Positions 1 through 12,630 of a stretch of DNA of 64,000 nucleotides are shown one piece after another (within the stretch, counting starts at the first letter, position 1; the number at the start of each line of letters is the position of its first letter). The translations under genes were made by a program, and so were the position numbers. This stretch comes from Mesocentrotus franciscanus (Eukaryota > Echinodermata > Echinoidea > Camarodonta > Strongylocentrotidae): assembly GCA_037976565.1 (NCBI GenBank), contig CP137682.1, positions 20,942,800 through 21,006,799 of the forward strand, written 5' to 3'. The notes under the pieces are model-generated. The model did no database searches, was not told the origin of the DNA, and was given only the letters and a program-made list of their open reading frames with translations.

Positions 1-2504
1 CGTCAGATCACTTGTCAGATCACTCGGAAATATCAATTCATATCCAAGGACTTGAGAATATTTGCTGACCGTTAGCACAAGATAACAGAAGCTGTTGTAA
101 TATTGAACTACAGAAGTCATGGACTATCATGAGTCATCACAGAGAATTTCTTCCTTCAAAACAACCCTCACATGTATCATGAAGTTGCAGTGAAGAATTA
201 TCTTTTTCAGTTCAAACATTCAAGGTACATGTACTTAATTATCAATGGTCAAAGCATTATCCAAACCGGTTCTAACCATGCTGGGCCTGACATTCATGAT
301 GGAGAGTGTCATGTGTTCGTCTGTAGGTCAATAATGCTATCACTTATATGGAAGATTTATGTGCAGTATTGTATAATTTCCTTGACCTGTATTGTTTTTT
401 TAAAGGAAAAAGGGGAAAAAGGAAGAAAACTAAAGATTACTGTATTCTTCTAAAGGAAAGTCTTGTTTTTTAACAAAGGCCTACATGTCTCACAATGTCT
501 TTTTATACATGTGTAAACACACAGTTCATTACATTTTTGGTTTCTATATTTGACCCCATAGCAGATTTAAGAGGGCACACAAATAGCCCATGCCTCAGCC
601 CCTCCCCCTTTTGAAACCCAGTCGGCATACCTTATTATACAACAACAACAACCACAACAACAATTGCCCCGTTACTGTGTATTTTCTCCAAATTGTGCCC
701 TTTTCATTCATTTACTGTTTGTTTCCGTTTTGCTTTTTAAATCCTGGATATGCCGCTTCTTTGACCTGTCCTAAATAACTTCCTTTTACCCGTCAGATTA
801 TGCACATTCATCATATAACCTGCTCATCACTCCTTATAAGGTCTTAAAGTCCTTGGAATACTCATGATTAATAGTCCATAACTTATGATCCAGCAGGAAA
901 AGTGTCATGACATTGACATAGATTCCTACGTTTTATAACGGAAGAACGATTCAGAAATGCATTGCTTCCCCAAGCTCTGTGACATCATGAAAACTGACCC
1001 TTCTAATTAGTTCGTCAAGATCATGGATGACCTAAAGTTAAGATGGACATGTCCAGCCCAGGTTCTGGTGAGATGAATAATTCTTCCTCGGACAATGTCA
1101 TTAAAGGCCATTTTGAATATTTATAATGCATTTTGTCTGTTGAGAGTCAACACTGTGTTTACTATTGCCTTTCCAACTCTGAGCAGATAATTTCTAAAAA
1201 AAGGGTGGCTAAAAACCATTCTAGGTTGTTCAACATACAATAAGAAAAGTTTTGAGACCAGCACAAAAACTGTTAAAACTTTTTCGTCTATCAGTCCAGT
1301 AAACATTAATTACTAATAAAATTCTCTTTGCGTATCAAATTGGAAGAATAGCAGTCAACATCAACTACCTTGCTTTTTCCAGCAATGCACAAGCAAATGG
1401 CGCATTTTGCCTTATAAAGCTAAATCATACGCATGTCTGATGTCTTTGGTTGCCCTTAACAATCATCAACAAACCTCAATAACCTCTACACTGCACTTCA
1501 ATTTCCTGTTACGCACAACAATGGATGTTCTTCCTCATCCTGTCCAAAACAGCACAAATACAGCAGACTACAGTAGCCTATATCATATATTTTCTAGTAT
1601 TATATCAGTACTGTATACTGGGTATCCACATATACATGTACATGTACACAATCAATTGTATTATTGTGTTTTGGTATCAACCAGCAATGCATTATGATAA
1701 ATACATGTATCTCTCAAATTCAGAAAACTACAGATGTACACTGTTTATATGTAGTGTATAGAAAAAGTACCATTCATAAAATAAAAATACATTGAATAAT
1801 GAATATTCATATTGATATCAAGCACCGAGTACAACAGATATCTGCCAAAGTTCAGGGAACTATTTTCTACTATATTCTACTGTACATGTTGTATATCGAT
1901 TATGAGGTGTGACATGTTAATGTAGTTAAGTTTAATAATGTTGAAGCCATTACAACAAAGTATGTAATTCACCATTTTAATATGGAAAACATCTCTACGA
2001 GTTGCATACACAATGCACAAAAAGAGTTGTTCCTATATCAGGCACACCTTTGACAGGGTTTGGGGGGTCATCAAAAATTATTTTCATTCAAAAAGTAAGC
2101 AGAAAGATTGCTTTTACTTGATAAGATGTTTGAAATATCCATCATTGACCTGTGCAAGTGTGTTATGAAGTTCAATCAATTAAGAACGCTTACCAAAGGG
2201 CAACCATGAGCCTCTATCTTTTATTATCTCTCCAGAGAGGGACAGAGAGATAATGAAATATCGGACTTGACAATGGCTTTGAAGTCAGCGGTCAATGGCA
2301 TGAAGATGACGCAAATTACCTACACCGTCTAAATCCTTGACCATATTAAACTTGGACAATTGTGAACATTCAATAGGAACAACCTTGTCCCTGACATACA
2401 AAGTACTTGCACTCGAAATGTAAATGTCTTGTTATGAATGAATGGAATTTCTTGACAGCCCCTCCTCCCACATTAACCTTCAATTGTTAATTTATCTGTT
2501 CATC
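1..2504. other. non-coding stretch, no gene seen
   Basis: AT-rich sequence with only short open frames that show no domain, no codon bias and no convincing splice-site pairs. It contains a few ACATGTAC words (about 1630-1650), common in echinoderm non-coding DNA. Nothing else can be supported. Confidence 0.6.
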
Positions 2505-2514
2505 TCGGACATTG

Positions 2515-2870
2515 CACACACACTCTCTCTGTCTCTCTCTCATTCTCTCTATGTCTCTCTCTCATTCTCTCTATGTCTCTCTCTCTCATTCTCTCTCTTT
2601 GTCTCATTCTTTTTCTCTCTCACTTTCTTCTTTCTGTTTTTTCCCCTTCTTCTTCTTCTTCTTCTACTTCTACTTCTCCTCCCTCTTCTCTTTCTTACCT
2701 TACCTTATTCTATAATGTCTTTTTTAAAAAACTTTCATTTTTCTTCTTCTTCTTCTTCTTCCTATCCTCCTTCTTCTCATTCTTCTTCCTATCCTCCTTC
2801 TTCTCCTCCTTCTCATTCTTCTCTTTCTTATCGACCTTATCGACCTTATTCTATGTCTTTCTTTACTTCC
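2515..2870. repeat. CT and TTC microsatellite tract
   Basis: The left part is (CT)n with interruptions such as CTATGT; the right part is (TTC)n with CTCC variants. The strand is almost purely pyrimidine for about 350 bases. The three overlapping open frames here (Ser/Leu/Phe/Pro only) are products of the repeat and are not genes. Confidence 0.9.
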
Positions 2871-2939
2871 AATCACATTCACACATGAAACTCACACTCT
2901 AGAAATATCATCAAGGTTTTTTTTTTAATTGATAGCAGT

Positions 2940-3275
2940 ATATGAACGTCTGTAAATCAACAAGGAAACAAGACCTACCTACATGTACTACATGTGTTGT
3001 ACAAAATTTTGTCAAAAAAACCTGTCCGGATCTAGTAATTAATCAATACAAAAGTGGACAAAAGTGGACAAAATCGGTCAATCTGTGTCACAATTATAAC
3101 CATCTGTGGTCTAATACCCACATAATGGTCAGCTTGACCGGATCATTAGTAGGTCGTCTTGATCTACATACAGGCCACAGCCTTGACCCGTCTACTACGC
3201 TGGGTGAATGGCTCAGGTCAGTGCATTTTGGGTAAACACTACACAAAAACAGAGCAAGGTTTCAGTCTACTACAG
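2940..3275. other. non-coding stretch between microsatellite and MITE
   Basis: The open frame at 2942-3235 has no recognisable domain and no splice context. A short duplication of AAAGTGGAC occurs near 3052-3068. Nothing else was seen. Confidence 0.5.
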
Positions 3276-3575
3276 TCCAGGGGGGTGTTTCACAAAGACT
3301 AAGATCGACTTTAAGTTGGACTTAAGTATAGCAGGCCGTTCATGCCATTGTTTGCTATCATTATTTACTGGCATTGGTCTCTCAAGGGACGTACAAATCA
3401 TGGTAAACAATCTACAAAACTTACATTTTTTGATAATTCATTATTGAAGGAAAAAATATTATCTATAGATCATAATTGAGAGACCAATGGTGCGAGCAAA
3501 CAATGGCACGAACGGCCTGTTATACTTAAGTCCAACTTAAAGTCGATCTTTAGTCTTTGTGAAACACCCCCTGGA
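3276..3575. mobile_element. foldback MITE with ~100-bp inverted repeats
   Basis: The two ends, starting TCCAGGGGGGTGTTTCACAA and ending in its near-complement (TTGTGAAACACCCCCTGGA), pair over roughly 100 bases each with few mismatches. The loop holds about 80 bases. The element is flanked on both sides by CAG (3273-3275 and 3576-3578), a possible 3-bp target duplication, which would fit PIF/Harbinger-type mobilisation (inference). No coding capacity. Confidence 0.8.
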
Positions 3576-3596
3576 CAGACAGGCTTCAGTTGAAGA

Positions 3597-3897
3597 GGCC
3601 ATTTTCAGAATGTAACCAAATTCACGCACATGCCTTTGTGAAGCGCCTTGATACAAATTATTTCTTTCAGCTGTTAAGAATAAATGTATCTCAATATTCA
3701 GAAAGCAAATTGCATCCATTAGTTGTTGCTAGGTAGGACAAATATTATGGCTTGTCCTAAATAACAACACGCAATGTATGCAATTCACATTCTGACTATT
3801 GAAATACAATTATTCGTAATAGGTCAATGAAACAATTTGTAACAAGGCACTAAACAAAGATTTGTGCATTAAATGTGATTACATTATGAAAATGGCC
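3597..3897. mobile_element. foldback MITE, second family
   Basis: It begins GGCCATTTTCAGAATGTAA and ends with the complement TTACATTATGAAAATGGCC. The centre carries CTAGGTAGGACAAA and its inverse. A related element lies at 7230-7556. It sits only 21 bases from the preceding MITE. Non-coding. Confidence 0.75.
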
Positions 3898-4878
3898 TAT
3901 TCAAATATGCCTAGTCCATTCTGTAGTCTACACACAGACTTTTAATTTGATAGTAAATATTATAAAATAGGGTCTAGAATGTGTGCAATTTAATTGGTCA
4001 AATGGCACCGAGTGACCATTCATCATTTTTTCCTACCACACAAACCAGCTAAAAGTCATTATTTTCACAAAGTTTCATTTTTAAGAATGTTATGAATGGT
4101 TGTAGAGTTGCAAAATTGAACATGTAAAAAGCTATAGCAATATGAGCAGCATTAAAATAACATGCATTTTTTTAACTTAAGGGGGGGGGGGTTCGTTTGT
4201 ATAAAAAAATATCATGCAATGCCCCTATAGAGAAGGATGAGTTCTGGTAGATTTGAAAACAAACTGTGAGCTTTCTCATTAGACTTTTTATGTCAGTTTA
4301 GGCAAATGTCATAGGAGGAATATTCTAAGAAAATGATTGCCCGTCAAATACCCTCATATACTCACAGGGTGAGAAAGGGGTGAAAAGTTTAGACGGACAA
4401 AAATTTCATGGAACATGTACGTGTCGTCCCAAATCACATTCCTAGGTGTAGTGGATTTAAAATTTAGCAAGGTTGGCTCAATATCCTATCATATTGATGA
4501 TTCCAAAACCTCACAGTATAGGCACATATAATATGTAGTACATACAATGTATACATGTACATATTATATAATCAACCTGTCCCAATTATTTCTTGATAGA
4601 TTCTTTCACAATGCAATAAGCCAGATCATGATAGATACAATCTGCACATGGGCAGATAAAGGTAATTTGCACCAAAATTGTAAAAACCATCGCAACAAAT
4701 ACTGGATTCGTGCTCATGAAATTGATGTAATCATTATGATTTTCCACTGATGGCACATTCTCTTGATACGCAGGTGAAGGTAAATTCTTCTCAAGAGGGC
4801 AAACAAGGGGTATTCATGAAGCACCTCCAGGACTTTGGCAGTGAGTATTCTAAAATGCACAAAGTGGGATGTCTCTAT
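3898..4878. other. non-coding stretch with a dispersed repeat fragment
   Basis: No gene is supported. The part around 4480-4640 (phrases such as TTGATGATTCCAAAACCT and TTCTTTCACAATGCAATA) is shared with 26625-26760, so it is a dispersed repeat. A poly-G run lies near 4182-4191. Confidence 0.5.
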
Positions 4879-5231
4879 AGGCCTGTCCTCATCAGCTCGA
4901 GATTGCCAAATAGCCTGCTATTTCTGATTTGGGGAATAAGCCCGAAGTTACAAATCGCGTCTTCATCAGCTCGAAACTCGAAACTCGAGCTCGAGATATT
5001 TTGCTAAGCGTTCGCGCATAGTACGAGTCTTCGGGCTGGTGAAGACGCACCGGACAAATAGCAGGATATTTTGCAAACTAGCCCAAGATATCTTGGGATG
5101 ATTATCTCGACCAAATATCCCGCTAATTGCAACTGCGGGCTGATGAAGACGCAAATTAGCTGGATAATTTGCGATCGGGATAGTTAAAATAGCGGGTTAT
5201 TTGGCAATCTCGAGCTGATGACGACAGGCCT
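4879..5231. mobile_element. MITE with ~43-bp terminal inverted repeats
   Basis: The left end reads AGGCCTGTCCTCATCAGCTC and continues through a GATTGCCAAATAG block; the right end is its complement (GCTGATGACGACAGGCCT). Internal text repeats CTGATGAAGACGCAAAT and variants in both orientations, so the body is itself built of short inverted modules. Target duplication not clear. Non-coding. Confidence 0.75.
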
Positions 5232-5415
5232 CATGTGTAAAAGACCTGTGAATATTTGGGGGTCATATCAGGGAGCAACTACGAACCAGTCTATTGCATG
5301 ACTGTTATCTCTCAATTCTTGAGGGTCGTGCCCACATTTGAACTTTATAGAGGAAGTGAAAGTGGAAGGTAGTGTTGTTCACCTATCATACTCTTGCAAT
5401 CTGCATGCTACATTA

Positions 5416-5813
5416 ACGGCCCTTTTACATTGCAGAAAAACCAATTTGAAAAACCATCGTTTTTATAAACTACCATTTACACTACTGGAACAACCCATAA
5501 AAAAATGTTGGTGTTTGATCATTCTTTTTTTTTTCGTGAGTTGTGCACACGTGCCACTTGTTGCTGCTAGCTCTGCTTGTGTTACCACAGAAGCGAGGAA
5601 ATTCACGAGACCGAAAACCAGAATAATTCACTGGCGTTTTGAGAGGAGCATTTACACTGCAAAAAACGGGTGGAGTTTCTGCCGGCATTATAACAAAAAA
5701 AAATCCAGTGGTGGGTTTTTCGATTCAAGTTTTTTGGTGTGTATGTGGGTAGCAAAAACTCTGGGAATGTGAAGAAAAACCAATGGTTTTTGCTTGCAGT
5801 GTAAATATCCCTT
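5416..5813. mobile_element. probable MITE with imperfect inverted ends
   Basis: The left end (GGCCCTTTTACATTGCAGAA, then AAAAACCAATT) and right end (CCAATGGTTTTTGCTTGCAG, then TGTAAATATCCCTT) are imperfect complements. Internal copies of TTTACACT(GCA) occur near 5470 and 5650. The open frames across it on both strands follow from this foldback and carry no domain. Confidence 0.55.
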
Positions 5814-5829
5814 AAGATGAACATGACCC

Positions 5830-6660
5830 CACAGGTTTCAAACTATGAAGTATGCCTTTTCCCACTGTGAAGGATATCTACTTAATTCCTTCTCCAGAAA
5901 AAAGGAAGTATTTTCCCTTTGCCGTGGAACAAGAGGACAATGTGACATATAGTTCTTTGTCCTCTTGAGGGCTCTGACCGATGTGTGTTCTTTGAGATTA
6001 TAACAAATGAAAGTGACAAACAGACTGTGAAAATAATAAAAAAATAAACGTTAAAATAGACATTGATATATAATAATTCCCATTGTGTTACTTAACAATG
6101 GTGTGAGTGCTGTACTTTTCAAATACCATGCATACTCTTGCACATGTACAGGTAGGCCAAGAGGACAAAAGAAAACTAAAGAACAGCAACAAAAGACCAT
6201 TGAACTGAATTGCCCTATAAAATAAGATAACCAAATAGTTCATCACTGCTCTTGAACTTGAAGTTGCACAAAACATTCAAATATGAATATAATCTTAACA
6301 AACACGATTCATCAATATATCAATCGTTAGTAACAACACAAAAAATAACAATAACAGAATTCACGTTTACTGTACATGATACATTTTCACGAAATACAGG
6401 TCAAAGTTACGCTGGTATCAAATAGCAAGAACTCTTTGTTATTGAAGCTCTCCCCTTGTTTACATAACAACTGTATACCCAATGCATCATTAATCAGACA
6501 CTAAACTCTTGTGCAAATTTACCTTGTAAACCAGTTTGCTTACCTCCTCAAAGACCCTTACAAACAGGCCTTCTGATATGATCAATTGATTGTGAAAACT
6601 CCAGACTAGCATAGATTGTTTGAAGGACCTGATTGTCGGCCCAGACCCTGTTTCAAATAG
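5830..6660. other. non-coding stretch, no gene firmly seen
   Basis: Contains short open frames only. A minus-strand frame at 6490-6672 ends at a donor-like GAGGAG/GTAAGC, but it has no recognisable domain and overlaps the start of the candidate plus-strand exon. It is not called. Confidence 0.45.
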
Positions 6661-6915
6661 TTTCTGACTCAACGAGCTTGGATTGTGTTACCAACACAAG
6701 GTGATTTGCACTTTAGTTCTAACAGAATCACCCCAGCTCCTCACAAATTTTCATATCCCTTGTATATTGACGGTAGAACAATTGAAATGTACAAAGACCT
6801 TCGCGATGACATTGGAATGTTTGTCACGTCCAGCTTGGGCTTAGACCAAAAAGCAGACGTGGCGGATATTGAGTGTAAAGTTTTTATAATATTTGTGGTG
6901 TTACCCGTTGATTAA
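6661..6915 (+). CDS. candidate unrecognised coding exon
   Basis: An open frame of about 85 codons with balanced, protein-like composition (stretches such as KFSYPLYIDGRTIEMYKDLR and DDIGMFVTSSLGLDQKADV) contrasts with the low-complexity frames around it. Possible exon borders are an AG at 6699-6700 (poor polypyrimidine tract) and a donor GTAAAG at 6875, giving 6701-6874. There is no ATG at a sensible position, so if real it is an internal or terminal exon or a relic. I do not recognise the family. No neighbouring exon could be linked to it. It may equally be a chance open frame or a decayed transposon piece. Confidence 0.3.
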   Translation, partial: FLTQRAWIVLPTQGDLHFSSNRITPAPHKFSYPLYIDGRTIEMYKDLRDDIGMFVTSSLGLDQKADVADIECKVFIIFVVLPVD

Positions 6916-7229
6916 CAAGTTGCTCTAAATTGGGTCTTCCTACTGAACATTGTGTGGATTATGCAGGCGAGGCTGCCACTCCCGTGTATGTTGGTTACAC
7001 CGCGAGAGCAGAGAGCAGGGTTCAACTGGGGGTTAATCGTTCAAGTTCAGAAAGCCAAGGAAGTGCACTATTTGGGGCATAATTTGCAGCAAAGGTCTGA
7101 ATAACACTAAGCAAGCTTGGCATAACTGACGGCTTCCCGACAAAAACAGCAGATACCTATAGATCGAATCGTTGAACAAACAGATTGCCAGCAGATCAGG
7201 CTCCTTAGACTTCTCCTGCATTCATAATA
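6916..7229. other. non-coding stretch
   Basis: No recognisable feature. A short minus-strand open frame (7033-7221) shows no domain. Confidence 0.4.
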
Positions 7230-7556
7230 GAAGAATAGAACATTTTTGTAATGTAATCAAATTTAATGCACAAATCTTTGTTAAATCTTTGTTTAGTGCC
7301 TTGTTAGAAATTATTTCAGTTACCTCTTATGAATAATTGTATTTCAATAGTCAGAATGTAAATTGCATACATATGTTTTATTAGGTAGGACAAGCTATAA
7401 TGTTCATCCTACCTAGCACCTAGCAACAATCAATGCATGCAATTCCCATTCTGACTATTGAAATACAATTATTCATAACAGGTGAATGAAATATTTTGTA
7501 ACAAGTCATTTAATAATGATTTATGCATTAAATTTGATTACATTTCGAAAATGGTC
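7230..7556. mobile_element. foldback MITE, relative of the one at 3597-3897
   Basis: The left arm (TTGTAATGTAATCAAATTTA) is complementary to the right arm (AAATTTGATTACATTTCGAA), and complementarity extends inward for over 100 bases, through AATAATTGTATTTCAATAGT and its inverse. The centre again contains TAGGTAGGACAAGC, shared with 3597-3897. Two family members lie within 4 kb. Non-coding. Confidence 0.75.
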
Positions 7557-8795
7557 GATTCATTCATCATATAGCAATACCAGATTCGTATAGTGTGCCG
7601 ATGCCTTGTGCCTTTGCCTACTAATGCAGACGCGCACTACAGTCTTACACAGAAGGTTGTTAGAATTAAAATGCCTGTAACTTGCAAAATTTGTGCTTAT
7701 TTGATACAAAACAATCCATTTTCTATTTTTGATTAGTTAAAGAGAGAAATCCCCATTATGTTTTTAAAAAAGTATAATACGTATTGAGTAGTCAAATCCT
7801 TAGAAACTGGTATCAGAAATTTGCTTTGGGGTATGCGCTTATGCTAATGACCTTCTGTCGGTGGCAAAACAATATGACGTAATCACTGACGTCTACAAAA
7901 AGGCTTGTAGGTTATCTATTTACAATAATAAGTCATGCAATAGTCTATAATTAACCTGCATGTTTTGCTAGTTTTTGCAATTCTTTGAGAAAATATCGTA
8001 AATGAAATTCAAGCTTTAAAGTTAAATGCATATAAAATATGGTAGACAGTGCATAAACATGAAGGTTATTTAATTTAATTTGTAAAAGGAAGACTATACA
8101 GTACCAGATATCATTTCTTAAATCATTGTCTTGTGAATATAATATGTAGCATTAATATCACTCCAAATAATGGATGCAAATAAACTACATTTCCTTTATC
8201 AGAATAAAATCCTGAAATTCCAAGTACTTGAATGAAAAAGGAGAATAAAATACATCTTTCATTACGATTTACATGAAGTGAGTTATGTAGCACGTAATTA
8301 CATCTACTGTGGGGATTTACCCATATTTAATCATAAACTATTTCAGCATGGACAGAAAAATTGTATTGTTTGGTATGCAATTAATCCATTGTTTAGATTT
8401 TCTTGTTAATGTACGGCGGATGTGTCATGATTTTCGTACCATGCACAGCAGTAAAACGGAGATGGAATTTCTGAGAAAGCTAATCAATGAAATAAGATGA
8501 ACTATATTTCAGGCCTGAAGAAGAGAAAAGCACCTTATTTATTTCCTTGTTTACAGTCATATTTTTGGTTTCATGCGAAACAGTGCATGCCGATGTGCTA
8601 TTGTTTTGTTGATTACATTAGGCACGTGCGCATTCTCACCTGCCCATTACACTGTTCCTGATGATCAATTATTCAATTTTGCCTGCGCCTCTGGCGTAGT
8701 CCCTAACCCAGCCATGGTTATACAGTCATTGCGATATTTATAGGCAAACCGGAACACAGTCAGGCACTCCACTTTCCCCTTTTCACTATTTCCAT
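7557..8795. other. non-coding stretch, no gene seen
   Basis: Only short open frames without domains (for example 8309-8500). No repeat structure was noticed. Confidence 0.5.
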
Positions 8796-9029
8796 CGCTC
8801 ACTCTCTCTCTCTCTCTTGCTATTACCCCCGGCCCCCTCTCTTTCTCACTCAATATATACAGTATATACATATATACATATATACATATATACATATATC
8901 TCTCTCATTCTCTTCATGAATCCCTTGCTGTCTCTTCTGCTCTTCTCTCTGTATACCCCCCATTCCACACTCTTTCTCTCTCTCCCTCTCCCCCTCTCTC
9001 TCTATACTGTATCTCTTCTCTATCAATTC

Positions 9030-9060
<31 letters not shown>

Positions 9061-9075
9061 TCTCCCTCAACTCTC
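8796..9075. repeat. CT microsatellite with a TATACA block
   Basis: (CT)n tracts flank a (TATACA)n block near 8852-8900. Open frames on both strands here are simple-repeat translations. About 700 bases downstream lies a purine tract of opposite polarity (9755-9935). Confidence 0.9.
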
Positions 9076-9754
9076 CCCCCTCTCTCTTCTCCTTCCCAGT
9101 CTAGCTTTTGTCTCCCAAACCTTGGATGACTCACTCCCATCCAAACCGGTATGTTGCCATGACAACTGCATTCATTTAATACTAATGATGCTTAAGATGG
9201 TCGCTGATGGATAGAGGCAGATGAATAATAGGTTTGAGATGAAATCGATACAACACAAATGGATATAGAACCTTGTATACATATATTACTCTGACAACTC
9301 ATGAGTAACTAATTTGTACAGAAAGTGAATGTTATAGGAACATCTGGCAAAGCATGATTTGCGTTGGGAAACAATAAATAATCATCTTTGTCCTATAATA
9401 TCTGTATAAATCCTTGAGGTATAATGTTTGTCATCTCTTTATTAGTCTAGCATTTTACATTTTTAATTTTTGGGTGAAATAGGAACATGTCTATAATATA
9501 TTCAATATCTAATTTCATAATTATATTTCATTCAAGTTCATTTATATATTTGGTAAAATTTCTGTTTGCAATTCAGTTATATACTGTACTTTATAAATTT
9601 CGGCATACTAATAATCAACTGTATTGATTATTAGCTACATATTACCACTGTAAATGCTGCTTACATTTCATGGTATTAACTCAAGAGGGAGACATTAAAT
9701 ATTAATAGACAGCCTGATTTTTATCAGCCACCTGGCCAAAAAATACATGCCAAG
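9076..9754. other. non-coding AT-rich stretch
   Basis: No gene, repeat or RNA could be supported here. Confidence 0.5.
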
Positions 9755-9935
9755 AGAGTAGTGAAGAGAGAGACAGGTGTAGAAGAGACGGAGAGAGGAG
9801 GAGAGGAGAGAAGAGAAGAGAGAGAGAGAGAGAGAGATAGATAGAGAGATAGATAGAGAGAGAGAGGAAGTGAGAGAAAGAAAGAGAGAGAGGGATAGGG
9901 AGAGAGATACAGAGAGAGAGAAAGCTACAGATATA
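9755..9935. repeat. GA-rich microsatellite
   Basis: (GA)n with GATA interruptions, nearly pure purine on this strand. It is complementary in composition to the CT tract at 8796-9075, so the pair could form a foldback or triplex in principle (inference). Confidence 0.9.
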
Positions 9936-12264
9936 CTAGAGAGACTCCTGGGAAAGAAGATACCAGATTCAACTTTTGAAGTTTGAACTTAGTTGCCCCC
10001 CACAAAAAAAACAAACAAACATACCATAACAATTATGACAACTCTCAAGAAAACTGAGTGTCATGCATTGGTCATCATGCCCATTGGCCAGTGAAAAAAA
10101 AAAAAATAAAGTAAATGGATCTGGAATTTGCACTCAGGCAGATGAGAATATAAGACAATGCTTGGCCTATGGCAACAGTTTTCATGTACATGTACATCAA
10201 TCTTTATTCGAGACTTCACTTAATGATTTTAGGACCTGATACATTATGTATCTAGCTGCCACTTCTGCCAGATTGCATTGCCTAACAGTTGATAATCCAT
10301 AGGAACAGTGTGAATCACGATCTATCACATTGCTAAAATTGGCTCCGGTTTGCTCATAGCATAAAAAGCACGCTTCCATGGGTGCCTCCTTGACCTTTTT
10401 TTGAAACATTCTCCACACATTACCCCCCCCCCCCTCTTTACTGATGACAACCGATGACATCACACAAAATTCACTTGTTTTAATTAAAACTGGAGTGTTA
10501 CATTACTCATGAGTGTTGACCTTCAACCACGATGAAATCCTTTCCAATCGACTGCAGATCGATCAGGAAGCGTATTCCATATCAAAACAGCACAGACTGA
10601 TTTTCTTCAGAGCAGAACATGCACAGCAGTTTTTAATCTTTGAAGCAGGCATATGGGAATCATTTCTTTGGAGTAAATTTAGAATGAACAACATATATGC
10701 TTTAAAATATTACCTTGGATGATATGATCATCACAGTCACATGACAGTCACATGACCAACTGCCAATTTGAGATTTTTGTATCTCATGATCTCAGCTTCA
10801 AAAATGTCAGTTTTCCTACTATTTTTTTCCTCAAAAATGTCCCTACTCTGTGAACTTTTGTTCTTTTTATTTCATTAAAAATTGATTAAAGTTGCTATAC
10901 TGTTTAATTGGGTCCTTTTTTGTTAAAGGTACTTCTAAACAATGTAATCTCTCTTAGAATGTGACGGAAAATATCTCTTTCCAGAAAAAAAAATCAATAA
11001 TAAGTATTGGAAAATAATAAATCTTCCAAGTCTATAAGAATTATGTTTGTAATGCAGTTAAAAAGTGTCCTAAAATCATGCATATTTTCTTGACTAGAAG
11101 AAAATAATAATTAAAAAAAGAAGACATTGATGTTGTCATCTTTAATACAGTGCAGCTTCCTTTAACGATTTGGTCTGATTATCAAACATCCTTTCTTGAA
11201 GGTTATTACCTTCAAATTGTTTCCTTCTCTTTCCTCGTTGCTCAAAATTCTTGCAATTAATGATGGCAGTTTTCCTGGAATTTTGGATTTTCTTTCTTCA
11301 GTTTGGTAATTTGTGTTCCAAGTGCACCCAAATGCTGATATATCTAAAAAATGTCTTGAGAGTGATAAAAAAAATAATACAGTTGATAACAAATTTCCAT
11401 ATGCAAATCGATTACAATCACTGGATAGCTGTGATGTAATTTACAAAAACCGGTACCAGTATTTCATGAAAGAAAACACCTTCAATTACTTTTATTCAAT
11501 ATATCTAAATATCTAAATATAATTTTGAGGTTTGATTGGGGGTTTTGTATTTCCAAGTGTTTTTCTGAGATATTGAATTGTATAGTCCATTGTTTTATCA
11601 GAAGATTTTGTTTAACAATGGGCTTACAACACCTGAATAGGTTGATAAATATCAATGAAATAGACTACCGTAGTTTCTGCGAAGATTAATCTCTTCCTGT
11701 AGCACTTAGTATCTATTCTTGTCTTTTCGAAGATAATTAATGAGTGTAGATCACAAAGCTATGTATAAAGGAGATTGGTTGCAATGTATAAGCTTACACT
11801 CGATAAGTGCCCAAGCAATTTTCATTTCAGGGAAAGAACTTCTCGAAACTTACCCATCCATTCTTTATGTGAGACTCCTCTATCAATCTGATTTTAATCT
11901 GCTCTACATGACTGTATCAAAGTCCAAAACAATATCCAACAGTATATCAGATATGAAAGTGATAGATCATGATTCATGATGCACGTCATTATACAAGTAT
12001 TAGGAAGTTTTTTTATGATCAGTAATAGTGATCTCTAGGAAATCAAACTGAATATCAAAACACTGCCTATTATGGTGTTTTCATCTTGGGCCTTTGAAAT
12101 TCTTATACATTTATAAAAGAAAAAAATGTAGATTCAAAGGCGGATTCCACTCTGCACGATTGGCAGTTGGGGTCTCAATCATCAGCACAGTAGACTACCA
12201 ATACTTGGACCCTTCTTGAGAAGTAAAATGACACCAATACAAGGAGTCAATGCAAAATACTGTG
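9936..12264. other. non-coding stretch, no gene seen
   Basis: Short open frames only (for example 10513-10722 and 11740-11979), none with a domain or splice context. A poly-C run lies near 10423-10432, and a direct duplication of CAGTCACATGAC lies at about 10735-10756. Confidence 0.5.
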
Positions 12265-12520
12265 AGGCCTTTGCAATAGACCAGTTTACGAACATATTCA
12301 AATTTGTGAATGATTCTTTCCTGGGGACCTAGTGACGAGTTATTCCATTCACCTGTTATTAATAAATAAACTACAGTACTTGGAATCCCGTCTGCATTCA
12401 TTGCTTTTTGCTATGTCGGGCAAGTCTCAGCGAAGCCTGCAGGTTGTCAAGAACAACTTTTTTTTGTTTAAAGTATGCATAACATTTGAATATTTTAGTA
12501 AATTGGTCTATTGGAGGCCT
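12265..12520. mobile_element. MITE with ~37-bp inverted repeats
   Basis: It begins AGGCCTTTGCAATAGACCAG and ends with the complement (TTGGTCTATTGGAGGCCT). The inner phrase GGGGACCTAGTGACGAGTTA occurs in reverse complement near 53670-53700, showing a second family copy or fragment. Non-coding. Confidence 0.7.
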
Positions 12521-12549
12521 GCACCTGGGTGAAGAGAAGCAATATCACA

Positions 12550-12630
12550 CCTAATCTAGGTCATACATGTACATAATGTGCCAAGGATCGAACCCATAAC
12601 CATCATATTGTGTGGTTAGTACCAGAAGGC
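12550..12630 (-). mobile_element. tRNA-derived SINE fragment
   Basis: On the minus strand, GGGTTCGATCCTTGG fits an RNA polymerase III B box with its T-arm stem. No intact cloverleaf or A box can be drawn, so this is read as a SINE head or decayed tRNA-like piece rather than a tRNA gene. Confidence 0.35.

Noticed and set aside
2442..2902. Three overlapping open frames rich in Ser, Leu and Phe
   Set aside because: They are translations of a CT/TTC microsatellite with no domain or splice context.
6490..6672. Minus-strand exon ending at GAGGAG/GTAAGC
   Set aside because: Donor looks good but no acceptor or domain supports it, and it overlaps the candidate plus-strand exon; not enough to choose.
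8817..9140. Open frames over the CT repeat on both strands
   Set aside because: Simple-repeat translations.
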